Assembly (NCBI RefSeq): GCF_020881035.1
Contig: NZ_JAJITC010000008.1
Span: forward strand, 186,001-250,000
Source of the DNA: Paraburkholderia translucens
GTDB taxonomy: Bacteria; Pseudomonadota; Gammaproteobacteria; Burkholderiales; Burkholderiaceae
Reading direction: 5' to 3'
DNA: 64,000 nucleotides
The notes below the pieces were generated by a model. The model ran no database searches. It saw only the letters and a list, made by a program, of their open reading frames with translations, and was not told the DNA's origin. Of this stretch, positions 1-8,412 are shown piece by piece. Within the stretch, counting starts at the first letter, position 1, and each line of letters opens with the position of its first letter. The position numbers and the translations under genes are program-made.

Positions 1-718
1 CGCGGATGTGCGCCTGCAGCGCATGCAACGGCTCGAGCCCGCGCGACAGCCCGAACCAAACGAGCAGGATCGCTAGCGGCAGGATCACGAACTGCGGCAG
101 GATCACGCCCTTGATGATGTCGTTGGCGAGCTGGCTGCGCTTGTCGAGCGTTTCGGCAACCTGCACGAGCACCGGCTGCGCGCCAGGCGTCTGCGGAAAC
201 TCGACGGTCGTATACGCGACGCGAATGTCGTTGCCGCGCAGCACGTCATCGCGGAATTCCACGATGCCGGGTTGCGGGCGGTCCTCCTCGCGCGGCAGCG
301 GCATGTCGCGCTCGCCCGCGACGAGCTCACCGCGCGTGCCAAGCACCTGGAAGAACACGCTGTCGACGTTGTCGGCGCGCAGGAAATCGCGCGTCGACTC
401 GGGCAGCGCCAGCTCCGCGACGCCGTTGATGGGGTGGATCTGGCGCGCGAGCACGTAGGCGTCGGTTTCGAGCGCGCGGTCGAACGGTCCGTTCGCGATC
501 GACTTCGCGACCAGATACGTGACCGCAAGGCTCATCGGCCACAGCAGCAGGAGCGGCGCGAGCATCCAGTCGAGAATCTCGCCGAACAGCGAGCGCGGAC
601 GTGCTTCGGCGGCGGCTTCGGTTTCGTCGGGCGGGGCGAACGGATTGGCGTAGCGCGCGTCGCGCGCCTCGTCGAGGTCCGCCGCGTGCGCCGTGGCGCG
701 ATCAGCGCGTGCGGACAT
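1..718 (-). CDS. Sensor histidine kinase, TctE/QseC-like (N-terminal part only)
   Basis: The reading frame opens at an ATG at 718 and continues past the window edge, so only about 239 N-terminal residues are seen. A cytoplasmic stretch is followed by a hydrophobic segment (around residues 48-70, rich in L, with WMLAPLLLLWPMSLAV), then a roughly 120-residue sensor region of the 2CSK_N type. A second hydrophobic segment (LPQFVILPLAILLVWF) leads into a HAMP-like linker (SRGLEPLHALQAHI). The kinase core lies outside the window. It starts 9 nt after the response regulator stop, so the two form one operon and a cognate pair; in relatives the TctDE pair senses tricarboxylates, but the ligand here is inferred only. 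Confidence 0.9.
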   Translation of the reverse strand, partial: MSARADRATAHAADLDEARDARYANPFAPPDETEAAAEARPRSLFGEILDWMLAPLLLLWPMSLAVTYLVAKSIANGPFDRALETDAYVLARQIHPINGVAELALPESTRDFLRADNVDSVFFQVLGTRGELVAGERDMPLPREEDRPQPGIVEFRDDVLRGNDIRVAYTTVEFPQTPGAQPVLVQVAETLDKRSQLANDIIKGVILPQFVILPLAILLVWFGLSRGLEPLHALQAHIR

Positions 719-727
719 CGCTGGCCT

Positions 728-1531
728 CTATTTGTAGTGGTGGCTCGCCGGCATCGCGGCGGACGGCGGCGCGCTGGACGCTTGCGGCGTTTGCGGCGTT
801 TGCGGCTCCGAGCCGGCGGGCGCGTTCGCCGTTGCGCCTGGCGCCGGGCTCGCAGTCGCCGGCGGCGCGGCCTTTTCCAGGCAGTAGCCCAGCCCGCGCA
901 CGGTGATGATGCGCACGCCGCTCGGCTCGATCTTTTTGCGCAGCCGGTGCACGTAGACTTCGATCGCGTTGTTGCTGACTTCCTCGCCCCATTCGCACAG
1001 ATGGTCGACGAGTTGTTCCTTCGAGACCAGCCGGCCGATCCGTTGCAGCAGCACCTCGAGCAGGCCGAGCTCGCGCGCGGACAGATCGATCACCTGGTCG
1101 TTCACGTAGGCGATGCGGCCCACCTGATCGAACGATAGCGAGCCGTGCCGCACGACCGTCGGCCCGCCGCCCGCGCCGCGCCGCGTCAGCGCGCGCACGC
1201 GCGCTTCGAGTTCGTTCAGCGCGAAGGGCTTGGCCATATAGTCGTCGGCGCCGAGGTCGAGGCCTTTGACGCGTTCGTCGACGCTGTCGGCCGCGGTCAG
1301 GATCAGCACCGGCAGGTTCGAATTGCGCGCGCGCAGTCGGCGCAGCACCTCGAGCCCGGACATGCGCGGCAGGCCCAGATCGAGGATCAATAGGTCGAAC
1401 GTCTGCATTGACAACGCGGTATCGGCTTCCACGCCGCTTTTGACGTGATCGACCGCATAGCCCGATTGGCGGAGTGATCGAACCAGACCGTCCGCGAGTA
1501 TGCTGTCGTCTTCGGCTATCAGAATTCGCAT
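728..1531 (-). CDS. OmpR-family response regulator, TctD/QseB-like
   Basis: A 267-residue response regulator and the partner of the kinase just downstream. The receiver domain is at about 1-120, with the acidic pair E7-D8-D9, phosphoacceptor D51 in LILDLGLP, and a conserved lysine in AKPF. The winged-helix output domain is at about 125-222 and ends in the typical motif RGLGYCLEK. A roughly 45-residue Ala/Pro/Ser/Thr-rich tail follows the domain, which is longer than usual for this family and probably disordered. Transcription runs away from recA, so the 1532-1783 region holds both promoters. Confidence 0.93.
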   Translation of the reverse strand: MRILIAEDDSILADGLVRSLRQSGYAVDHVKSGVEADTALSMQTFDLLILDLGLPRMSGLEVLRRLRARNSNLPVLILTAADSVDERVKGLDLGADDYMAKPFALNELEARVRALTRRGAGGGPTVVRHGSLSFDQVGRIAYVNDQVIDLSARELGLLEVLLQRIGRLVSKEQLVDHLCEWGEEVSNNAIEVYVHRLRKKIEPSGVRIITVRGLGYCLEKAAPPATASPAPGATANAPAGSEPQTPQTPQASSAPPSAAMPASHHYK

Positions 1532-1666
1532 GATGCGCAGCCTGGCTTTGCCGGCACCGTGGGGTTCGCCCCGGCGCGCAGCGGTCTCCGAACATTATTG
1601 TGGGTAGTTGGGGCAACGCGACGGTAAAAATGCGCGTTCGCATCGCAATCGCGCTTGCCAAGACTA

Positions 1667-1682
1667 CTGTTTTTTTATACAG
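1667..1682 (+). promoter_or_regulatory. LexA (SOS) box upstream of recA
   Basis: The 16-mer CTGT-N8-ACAG is a perfect match to the gamma/betaproteobacterial LexA consensus, with an all-A/T centre. It lies 101 nt before the recA ATG, in the gap between recA and the divergent response regulator gene. This indicates SOS control of recA, and of recX if co-transcribed. Confidence 0.85.
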
Positions 1683-1783
1683 TGTCTGCGTTTCGTGTGA
1701 TGACCTGAATACTCCGCCCAATCTGGCGGTATCTCGGGCATACACCTGCCTCAGACGCCGTTCATCATAGCAAAGGACGATTC

Positions 1784-2860
<1,077 letters not shown>

Positions 2861-2874
2861 GTATCACGTGATAC
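2861..2874. repeat. Perfect 14-bp palindrome directly after the recA stop codon
   Basis: GTATCACGTGATAC reads the same on both strands and begins at the first base after the recA TAA. The GTG start of recX (2868) is its second half. It could fold as part of a junction structure affecting recX translation, or be a protein site; no function is known to me. Confidence 0.5.
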
Positions 2875-3638
2875 GCAAAGGCCGGCCGTTGTCCGACTCA
2901 GGGCGCCATCCGGACGGCCCGCGCGATGCGGCGAATGGATCGCCTGACTCCGGCGATCCATTCGATCCGTTCGAATCGTTCGAATCGTTCGACGCGCACG
3001 ACCATGCCGCTGGGCGTGGCACGCAGCGTAGGCGGTCTGTATCCGCTGCGGCGTCGTCCAGCCAGAAGTTTTCCGCGCTCGATTCCACCTCTCCCTCCGA
3101 AGCCACCTACACCCGCTCGCGCCGCCAACCCGGCGAAGCGAAGCCAGGGCAGTCCGACGAAGACGACAACAGAAAATCCCAACGCCCCGTCCGTTCGCTG
3201 AAAGCGCGTGCGCTCGGCTATCTGTCGCGCCGCGAATATAGCCGCGCCGAACTCGCCCGCAAGCTGAAGCCCTACGTCGAGGAAACCGATTCGCTCGACA
3301 CGGTGCTCGACTCGCTGGAAGCCGAAAACTGGCTTTCCGACTCACGCTTCGCCGAAAGCCTGGTCCACCGGCGCGCATCGCGGCTCGGCACGAGCCGCAT
3401 TCTCGGCGAACTGAAGCAGCACGCGCTCAACCCGGCGCTCGTCGAAGAGGCGAGCGCGCAATTGCGCGAAACCGAACTCGCCCGCGCTCAGGCCGTCTGG
3501 CGCAAGAAATTCGGCGAGCTGCCGCAAACGCCGGCCGAGCGCGCGAAGCAGGCGCGCTTTCTTGCGTCGCGCGGTTTTTCTGGTGCGACGATCGGCAAGA
3601 TCCTCAAGGGTATCGACGACATGTGGGACGGCGACTAG
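2868..3638 (+). CDS. recX: Regulatory protein RecX with long N-terminal extension
   Basis: RecX binds RecA filaments and limits their growth. The RecX fold occupies about residues 105-256, with the typical motifs RALGYLSRREYSRAEL, LDSLEAENWLSDSRFAESLV and GFSGATIGKIL. Before it lies a roughly 105-residue hydrophilic, low-complexity region with a DPF-DPF-ESF-ESF tripeptide repeat. The start is a GTG just after recA; no ATG or GTG occurs in frame between it and the domain (only a TTG at 2889), so the extension seems to be translated. It is presumably co-transcribed with recA. Usual RecX proteins are about 150-170 residues. Confidence 0.9.
   Translation: MIRKGRPLSDSGRHPDGPRDAANGSPDSGDPFDPFESFESFDAHDHAAGRGTQRRRSVSAAASSSQKFSALDSTSPSEATYTRSRRQPGEAKPGQSDEDDNRKSQRPVRSLKARALGYLSRREYSRAELARKLKPYVEETDSLDTVLDSLEAENWLSDSRFAESLVHRRASRLGTSRILGELKQHALNPALVEEASAQLRETELARAQAVWRKKFGELPQTPAERAKQARFLASRGFSGATIGKILKGIDDMWDGD
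2932..2964 (+). repeat. Perfect 13-bp inverted repeat inside the 5' part of recX
   Basis: CGAATGGATCGCC and its exact reverse complement are separated by 7 nt and can form a strong hairpin 72 nt downstream of the recA stop. No T-run follows, so it is not a classic intrinsic terminator. A recA-recX attenuator or mRNA-stability role is inference from position. Confidence 0.5.
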
Positions 3639-3766
3639 CTCGCCACCCCCGGCAGCCGGCAATTGCCGCGCCGTACCCCGCCGCGCGGCCGTGCGCAATC
3701 GGGGCTGTCCCAAATACCCGTTATGCTAAAATCCAACGGTTTTCCAATCCGGCCTTTCCTTCCCGC

Positions 3767-4441
3767 ATGTCGCTCTCCCCGCCAGTGTCCCGTCAGTTGC
3801 GCCATCGTCGCGCAATCAGAGCGGAAGCTTACGAGCGAGTCGATGGCCTGTGGGACGTGGAAGCGTGCCTGACCGACGAAAAGCCACGCGACGTGGTGCT
3901 TGCGTCGGGTGTCCGGCCCAATGGCCAGCCGATCCATGAACTCTGGCTTCGCATCACCATCGATCGCAAGCTCAACGTCGTCGACGCCGAGGCGTCGTCC
4001 GACTGGGTTCCCTATCCAGGGTTGTGCCAGGCCAGCAATCCCGCCTACCGAGCCCTCATCGGGCTCAATCTGTTCCACAACTTCCGTCGCGATGCTGCCC
4101 GTTTGCTGGCCGGCACGGCCGGTTGCACGCATCTCACCGAGTTGTGCGCGATCCTGCCGACCGCCGCGATTCAGGCGTTCGCCGGTGATGTGTGGGACAC
4201 CGGTGACGGCGCGGCGGGCGCGAGCACGGGTTCGGGAGACGAATCGTCTAACGGCACAGGCGAGCATTCCAACGACAAACCGCCATTCCAGCTGGGACGC
4301 TGCCACGCGCTGCGTTTCGACGGCGAGGCGGTGCAACAGTTTTATCCGCGCTGGTATGGCCGCGCACCGCGTCCGGCGGAGCGCGAGGCCTCATCGGACG
4401 ACGCGGTGCCCCGCGACCCAGGCGGCACTGCGTCTGCCTGA
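3767..4441 (+). CDS. DUF2889 family protein
   Basis: A 224-residue conserved protein of unknown function. The start is taken at the ATG of MSLSPPVSRQLRHRR; the upstream open frame lacks family similarity. Visible motifs include RRAIRAEAYERVDGLWDVEA near the start, the HELWLRITID strand, and a HFxR-like core GLNLFHNFRRDAARLLAGTAGCTHLTEL. A Gly/Ser/Asn-rich loop (around residues 145-170) precedes the last conserved part (GRCHALRFDGEAVQQFYPRWY). It sits between recX and sucC, as in other Burkholderiaceae as I recall them. A promoter may lie around 3700-3766 (TATGCTAAAAT at 3722). Confidence 0.85.
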   Translation: MSLSPPVSRQLRHRRAIRAEAYERVDGLWDVEACLTDEKPRDVVLASGVRPNGQPIHELWLRITIDRKLNVVDAEASSDWVPYPGLCQASNPAYRALIGLNLFHNFRRDAARLLAGTAGCTHLTELCAILPTAAIQAFAGDVWDTGDGAAGASTGSGDESSNGTGEHSNDKPPFQLGRCHALRFDGEAVQQFYPRWYGRAPRPAEREASSDDAVPRDPGGTASA

Positions 4442-4496
4442 ACGGCGGCAACGGAAACGAAGTTCAATCCAACTCTCAGACTGAAGGGAATCACGC

Positions 4497-5666
4497 ATGA
4501 AGATTCACGAGTACCAGGGTAAGGAAATCCTGCGGAAATTCGGCGTCGCGGTACCGCGCGGCAAGCCGGTCTTCTCGGTGGATGATGCGGTCAAGGCCGC
4601 GGAAGAGCTGGGCGGCCCGGTGTGGGTCGTCAAGGCTCAGATCCACGCAGGTGGCCGTGGCAAGGGCGGCGGCGTGAAGGTCGCCAAGTCGCTGGAACAG
4701 GTTCGCGAGTACTCGAACCAGATCCTCGGCATGCAGCTCGTCACGCACCAGACCGGTCCGGAAGGTCAGAAGGTGAACCGCCTGCTGATCGAAGAAGGCG
4801 CGGACATCAAGAAGGAACTGTATGTCGGTCTCGTGATCGATCGCGTTTCGCAGAAGATCGTCGTGATGGCGTCGAGCGAAGGCGGCATGGACGTCGAAGA
4901 AGTCGCGGAAAAGACGCCTGAGCTGATCCACAAGGTTGCTGTCGACCCGTCGACCGGCCTGAAGGACGCGGAAGCGGACGACCTCGCGAAGAAGATCGGC
5001 GTGCCCGAGGCTTCGATCCCGCAAGCTCGTGCAATCCTGCAAGGCCTCTACAAGGCATTCTGGGAAACCGACGCATCGCTCGCCGAAATCAATCCGCTGA
5101 TCCTGACCGGCGACGGCAAGGTCATCGCGCTCGACGCGAAGTTCAACTTCGACTCGAACGCGCTGTTCCGCCACCCGGAAATCGTCGCGTACCGCGATCT
5201 GGACGAAGAAGATCCGGCTGAAATCGAAGCGTCGAAGTTCGACCTCGCGTACATCTCGCTCGACGGCAACATCGGCTGTCTCGTGAACGGCGCCGGCCTC
5301 GCAATGGCAACGATGGACACCATCAAGCTGTTCGGCGGCGAACCGGCGAACTTCCTCGACGTCGGCGGTGGCGCCACGACCGAGAAGGTCACCGAAGCGT
5401 TCAAGATCATGCTGAAGAACCCGAACCTGACCGCGATTCTGGTCAACATCTTCGGTGGCATCATGCGCTGCGACGTGATCGCGGAAGGCGTGATCGCGGC
5501 GTCGAAGGCCGTGTCGCTGCAGGTGCCGCTCGTCGTCCGCATGAAGGGCACGAACGAAGACCTGGGCAAGAAGATGCTCGCCGAGTCCGGTCTGCCGATC
5601 ATCTCGGCCGACAGCATGGAAGAAGCGGCTCAGAAGGTCGTCGCGGCCGCTGCGGGCAAGGCGTAA
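4497..5666 (+). CDS. sucC: Succinyl-CoA synthetase (ADP-forming), beta subunit
   Basis: A 389-residue TCA-cycle enzyme subunit that, with SucD, converts succinyl-CoA, ADP and phosphate to succinate, CoA and ATP. The N-terminal ATP-grasp domain begins [17 protein letters not shown] and includes [16 protein letters not shown]. The C-terminal CoA-ligase-type domain carries [15 protein letters not shown] and [15 protein letters not shown]. Length and termini are standard. The sucD partner begins 112 nt downstream. Confidence 0.98.
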   Translation: MKIHEYQGKEILRKFGVAVPRGKPVFSVDDAVKAAEELGGPVWVVKAQIHAGGRGKGGGVKVAKSLEQVREYSNQILGMQLVTHQTGPEGQKVNRLLIEEGADIKKELYVGLVIDRVSQKIVVMASSEGGMDVEEVAEKTPELIHKVAVDPSTGLKDAEADDLAKKIGVPEASIPQARAILQGLYKAFWETDASLAEINPLILTGDGKVIALDAKFNFDSNALFRHPEIVAYRDLDEEDPAEIEASKFDLAYISLDGNIGCLVNGAGLAMATMDTIKLFGGEPANFLDVGGGATTEKVTEAFKIMLKNPNLTAILVNIFGGIMRCDVIAEGVIAASKAVSLQVPLVVRMKGTNEDLGKKMLAESGLPIISADSMEEAAQKVVAAAAGKA

Positions 5667-5778
5667 GCTCCCCAGCGCGTTTACCAGGATTACGAATGGC
5701 GGCGCGCGAGCGACGCGGGCGCGCAACATCGCGCCTCGTGGCGCACAGGTGCGACGCCAAACGAACAGAGGTCAATAC

Positions 5779-6660
5779 ATGTCGATTCTGATCAACAAAG
5801 ACACCAAGGTCATCACGCAGGGCATCACCGGCAAGACTGGTCAGTTCCACACGCGTGCTTGCCGTGAATACGCAAACGGCCGCGAAGCGTACGTTGCAGG
5901 CGTGAATCCGAAGCGTGCAGGCGAAGATTTCGAAGGCATTCCTATCTACGCTAGCGTCGCTGAAGCCAAGGCTGAAACGGGCGCGACCGTGTCGGTGATT
6001 TACGTTCCGCCGGCAGGCGCTGCCGCGGCAATCTGGGAAGCCGTCGAAGCCGACCTGGATCTCGCAATCTGCATCACGGAAGGCATTCCCGTGCGCGACA
6101 TGATCGAGATCAAGGACCGCATGCGTCGCGAAAACCGCAAGACGCTGCTGCTCGGACCGAACTGCCCGGGCACGATCACGCCGGACGAGCTGAAGATCGG
6201 CATCATGCCGGGTCACATCCACCGCAAGGGCCGCATCGGCGTCGTGTCGCGTTCGGGCACGCTGACGTATGAAGCAGTCGGCCAGCTGACCGCGATCGGC
6301 CTCGGCCAGTCGTCGGCAGTCGGTATCGGCGGCGACCCGATCAACGGTCTGAAGCACATCGACGTCATGAAGATGTTCAACGACGATCCGGACACGGACG
6401 CCGTCATCATGATCGGCGAGATCGGCGGTCCGGACGAGGCGAACGCCGCGCACTGGATCAAGGACAACATGAAGAAGCCGGTGGTTGGCTTCATCGCCGG
6501 CGTCACGGCGCCTCCGGGCAAGCGCATGGGTCACGCCGGCGCGCTGATCTCGGGCGGTGCTGACACCGCCGAAGCGAAGCTGGAAATCATGGACGCATGT
6601 GGTATCAAGGTCACGAAGAACCCGTCGGAAATGGCGCGTCTTCTGAAGGCGATGCTGTAA
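5779..6660 (+). CDS. sucD: Succinyl-CoA synthetase, alpha subunit
   Basis: A 293-residue partner of SucC. The start is the ATG of [18 protein letters not shown], preceded by CAGAGG; an in-frame GTG 30 nt upstream is not needed. Family hallmarks are the N-terminal CoA-binding Rossmann region, [12 protein letters not shown], and the phosphohistidine loop [10 protein letters not shown], whose His is the catalytic residue. The operon with sucC is closed by the terminator at 6735-6766. Confidence 0.98.
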   Translation: MSILINKDTKVITQGITGKTGQFHTRACREYANGREAYVAGVNPKRAGEDFEGIPIYASVAEAKAETGATVSVIYVPPAGAAAAIWEAVEADLDLAICITEGIPVRDMIEIKDRMRRENRKTLLLGPNCPGTITPDELKIGIMPGHIHRKGRIGVVSRSGTLTYEAVGQLTAIGLGQSSAVGIGGDPINGLKHIDVMKMFNDDPDTDAVIMIGEIGGPDEANAAHWIKDNMKKPVVGFIAGVTAPPGKRMGHAGALISGGADTAEAKLEIMDACGIKVTKNPSEMARLLKAML

Positions 6661-6734
6661 ATCGAATTCGCGTGCCGTAGGCGCGCGTTTTTGATACGCT
6701 TACGAAATCCTTTCGTGAGCGGATGGTCCCGAAA

Positions 6735-6766
6735 AACGGGGGAGTGCAGACTCCTCCGTTTTTTTT
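6735..6766 (+). terminator. Rho-independent terminator after sucCD
   Basis: An 11-bp stem (AACGGGGGAGT with ACTCCTCCGTT, one G-T pair) with a GCAG loop runs into eight T residues. A second hairpin without a T-run (CGCTTACGAAA/TTTCGTGAGCG, 6697-6721) lies just upstream. Confidence 0.9.
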
Positions 6767-6824
6767 CGTCCGCGCTCGTGCCGGGTTTCCGTCCACCCGG
6801 CCGATTTTTCTGATCCGTTTTTCC

Positions 6825-7529
6825 ATGCTCGAATCCTTTACGACCCTTCATTGGGGCGCGGTCTTTCAGATCATCGTCATCGACCTTCTGCTCGGCGGCG
6901 ACAACGCGGTCGTGATCGCGCTCGCCTGCCGCAACCTGCCGTCGTCGCAGCGCATGCGCGGCATCGTGTGGGGGACTGTCGGCGCGATCGTGTTGCGTGT
7001 CGTACTGATCGCGTTCGCGGTCGTGGTGCTCGACGTGCCGTTCCTGAAGTTCGCGGGGGGCGTGCTGCTGCTATGGATCGGCGTGCGTCTGCTCTCGCCG
7101 GCGCACGACGGGCATGAGAACGTGAAGCCGGCCGAGAGACTGATGTCGGCGGTAAAGACGATCATCGTCGCGGATGCGGTGATGAGCATCGACAACGTGA
7201 TCGCGATCGCGGGCGCGGCCGAAGCCGCTGAGCCTCAGCATCGGCTTGCCCTGGTGATCTTCGGCCTTGTGGTGAGCATTCCGTTGATCGTGTGGGGCAG
7301 CCAGCTAATTTTGAAGCTGCTCGATCGTTTTCCGGTCATCGTGCTGTTCGGCGCGGCTCTGCTCGGCTGGATTGCGGGCGGGCTGATCATCAACGACCCG
7401 GCGGGCGATCGCTGGCCGATCCTCGACACGCCCGTCGCCGAATATGGGATGAGCGTCGCGGGCGCGCTGTTCGTCGTGATCGTGGGTCATCTGCTGAAGC
7501 GCCGTCGCGCGAAACGCGCGGCGGTGTGA
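6825..7529 (+). CDS. TerC/YjbE-family integral membrane protein
   Basis: A 234-residue inner-membrane protein with about seven hydrophobic segments. It carries two copies of the family metal motif in inverted-repeat halves: IDLLLGGDNAVVIAL near the start and VADAVMSIDNVIAIAG in the middle, with Asp/Asn pairs in the membrane plane. TerC relatives have been linked to manganese export and to metalation of secreted proteins, and others to tellurite resistance; the substrate here is not visible. The start is the ATG of MLESFTTLHWG. It follows the sucD terminator and is probably transcribed alone. Confidence 0.9.
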   Translation: MLESFTTLHWGAVFQIIVIDLLLGGDNAVVIALACRNLPSSQRMRGIVWGTVGAIVLRVVLIAFAVVVLDVPFLKFAGGVLLLWIGVRLLSPAHDGHENVKPAERLMSAVKTIIVADAVMSIDNVIAIAGAAEAAEPQHRLALVIFGLVVSIPLIVWGSQLILKLLDRFPVIVLFGAALLGWIAGGLIINDPAGDRWPILDTPVAEYGMSVAGALFVVIVGHLLKRRRAKRAAV

Positions 7530-7633
7530 GCGTGGTTCCGCCGCGAGCCGCCGGCTGAACCGTAGTGCGGTCCGAACGCAAGCCTGGCCATCCGGCTGAC
7601 TGTGAGCCGCGAGCCTCTCTCGCTACGATAAAT

Positions 7634-7663
7634 ACGCCTGTTCCCGATTCGCGGGCCAGGCGT
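7634..7663 (+). other. Hairpin in the pilin leader
   Basis: ACGCCTG and CAGGCGT enclose a nested CCCG/CGGG pair, giving a stem of about 11 bp that ends 10 nt before the pilin ribosome-binding site AGGAG (7674-7678). It could be a terminator for the upstream TerC gene or a structure in the pilin mRNA leader. Confidence 0.4.
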
Positions 7664-7685
7664 TTCTCGTATCAGGAGTCTGCCG

Positions 7686-8261
7686 ATGATCGTTACCCTG
7701 CTGCCGTATTTTCTCTGCTCTCATTCCAGACGAGCGTCGCGCCGTTGCCGCGTCGGCTTCACGCTGATCGAGTTGATGATCGTGCTTGCGATCGTCGGCG
7801 TGATCGCGGCCTATGCCATTCCCGCGTATCAGGACTATCTGGCGCGTAGCCGGGTCGGCGAGGGCTTGTCGCTCGCGGCGTCGGCGCGGCTCGCCGTGGC
7901 CGAAAATGCCGCGAGCGGCAATGCGCTCAGCGGCGGTTATGCGTCGCCGCCCGCCACGCGCAACGTCGAGTCCATCCAGATCGACGACGATACCGGCCAG
8001 ATCTCGATCACGTACACGACGCGCGTCGCGCCGGCCGGTGCCAACACGCTGACGCTGGTGCCCTCGGTGCCGGACAACGCGGATGCGCCGAGCGCGCGTG
8101 TCGCGTTGAGCAAGGACGCGGTGCAGGGCGGCGCGCTGACGTGGGAATGCTTCGCGAGCGGCAAGAGCGCGTCGTCGCTGCCGGCGCCGGGCTCGGGGCC
8201 GATGCCGGTCGAAGCGCCGACCCTCGCCGCGAATCTGGCACCGCCGGAATGCCGTTCGTAA
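7686..8261 (+). CDS. Type IV pilin (prepilin), PilA-like
   Basis: A 191-residue type IV pilin subunit. The prepilin-peptidase site is G24/F25 in [17 protein letters not shown], with Glu at +5 of the mature protein and a hydrophobic N-terminal helix. The start has a good AGGAG 7 nt upstream, and no other start codon lies between it and the cleavage site. The leader is therefore 24 residues, versus about 6 in typical type IVa pilins. Two late cysteines (WECFASG and the C-terminal ECRS) would form the D-loop. This loop is rich in Ala, Pro and Ser, and the protein ends in Ser. pglL follows 150 nt downstream. Confidence 0.92.
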   Translation: MIVTLLPYFLCSHSRRASRRCRVGFTLIELMIVLAIVGVIAAYAIPAYQDYLARSRVGEGLSLAASARLAVAENAASGNALSGGYASPPATRNVESIQIDDDTGQISITYTTRVAPAGANTLTLVPSVPDNADAPSARVALSKDAVQGGALTWECFASGKSASSLPAPGSGPMPVEAPTLAANLAPPECRS

Positions 8262-8348
8262 GGTCGCCAATGAGGGAGTGACCGAGCGCTGACCGGAGGA
8301 GTCGGTACCGCAACGTAAAAGGCCGGTTTTCCGGCTATTTCGGCCGGG

Positions 8349-8388
8349 CCGGCGCACAGTGCAACGATTTTTTTGTATAGTGCGCCGG
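8349..8388 (+). promoter_or_regulatory. Putative pglL promoter flanked by a 9-bp inverted repeat
   Basis: CCGGCGCAC (8349-8357) and its exact complement GTGCGCCGG (8380-8388) flank a T-rich stretch containing a -10-like TATAGT (8376-8381). The arms could be an operator over the promoter or a stem with a 22-nt loop. Promoter assignment is by eye only. Confidence 0.35.
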
Positions 8389-8412
8389 TTGCTGATGCCT
8401 ACCGTTGACTCA

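Noticed and set aside
2962..2993. CRISPR-like short repeats in recX
   Set aside because: Units of 9 nt without spacers, in frame, coding a tripeptide repeat; not an array.
6697..6721. Second terminator candidate after sucD
   Set aside because: A good stem but no T-run; the adjacent 6735-6766 hairpin explains termination.
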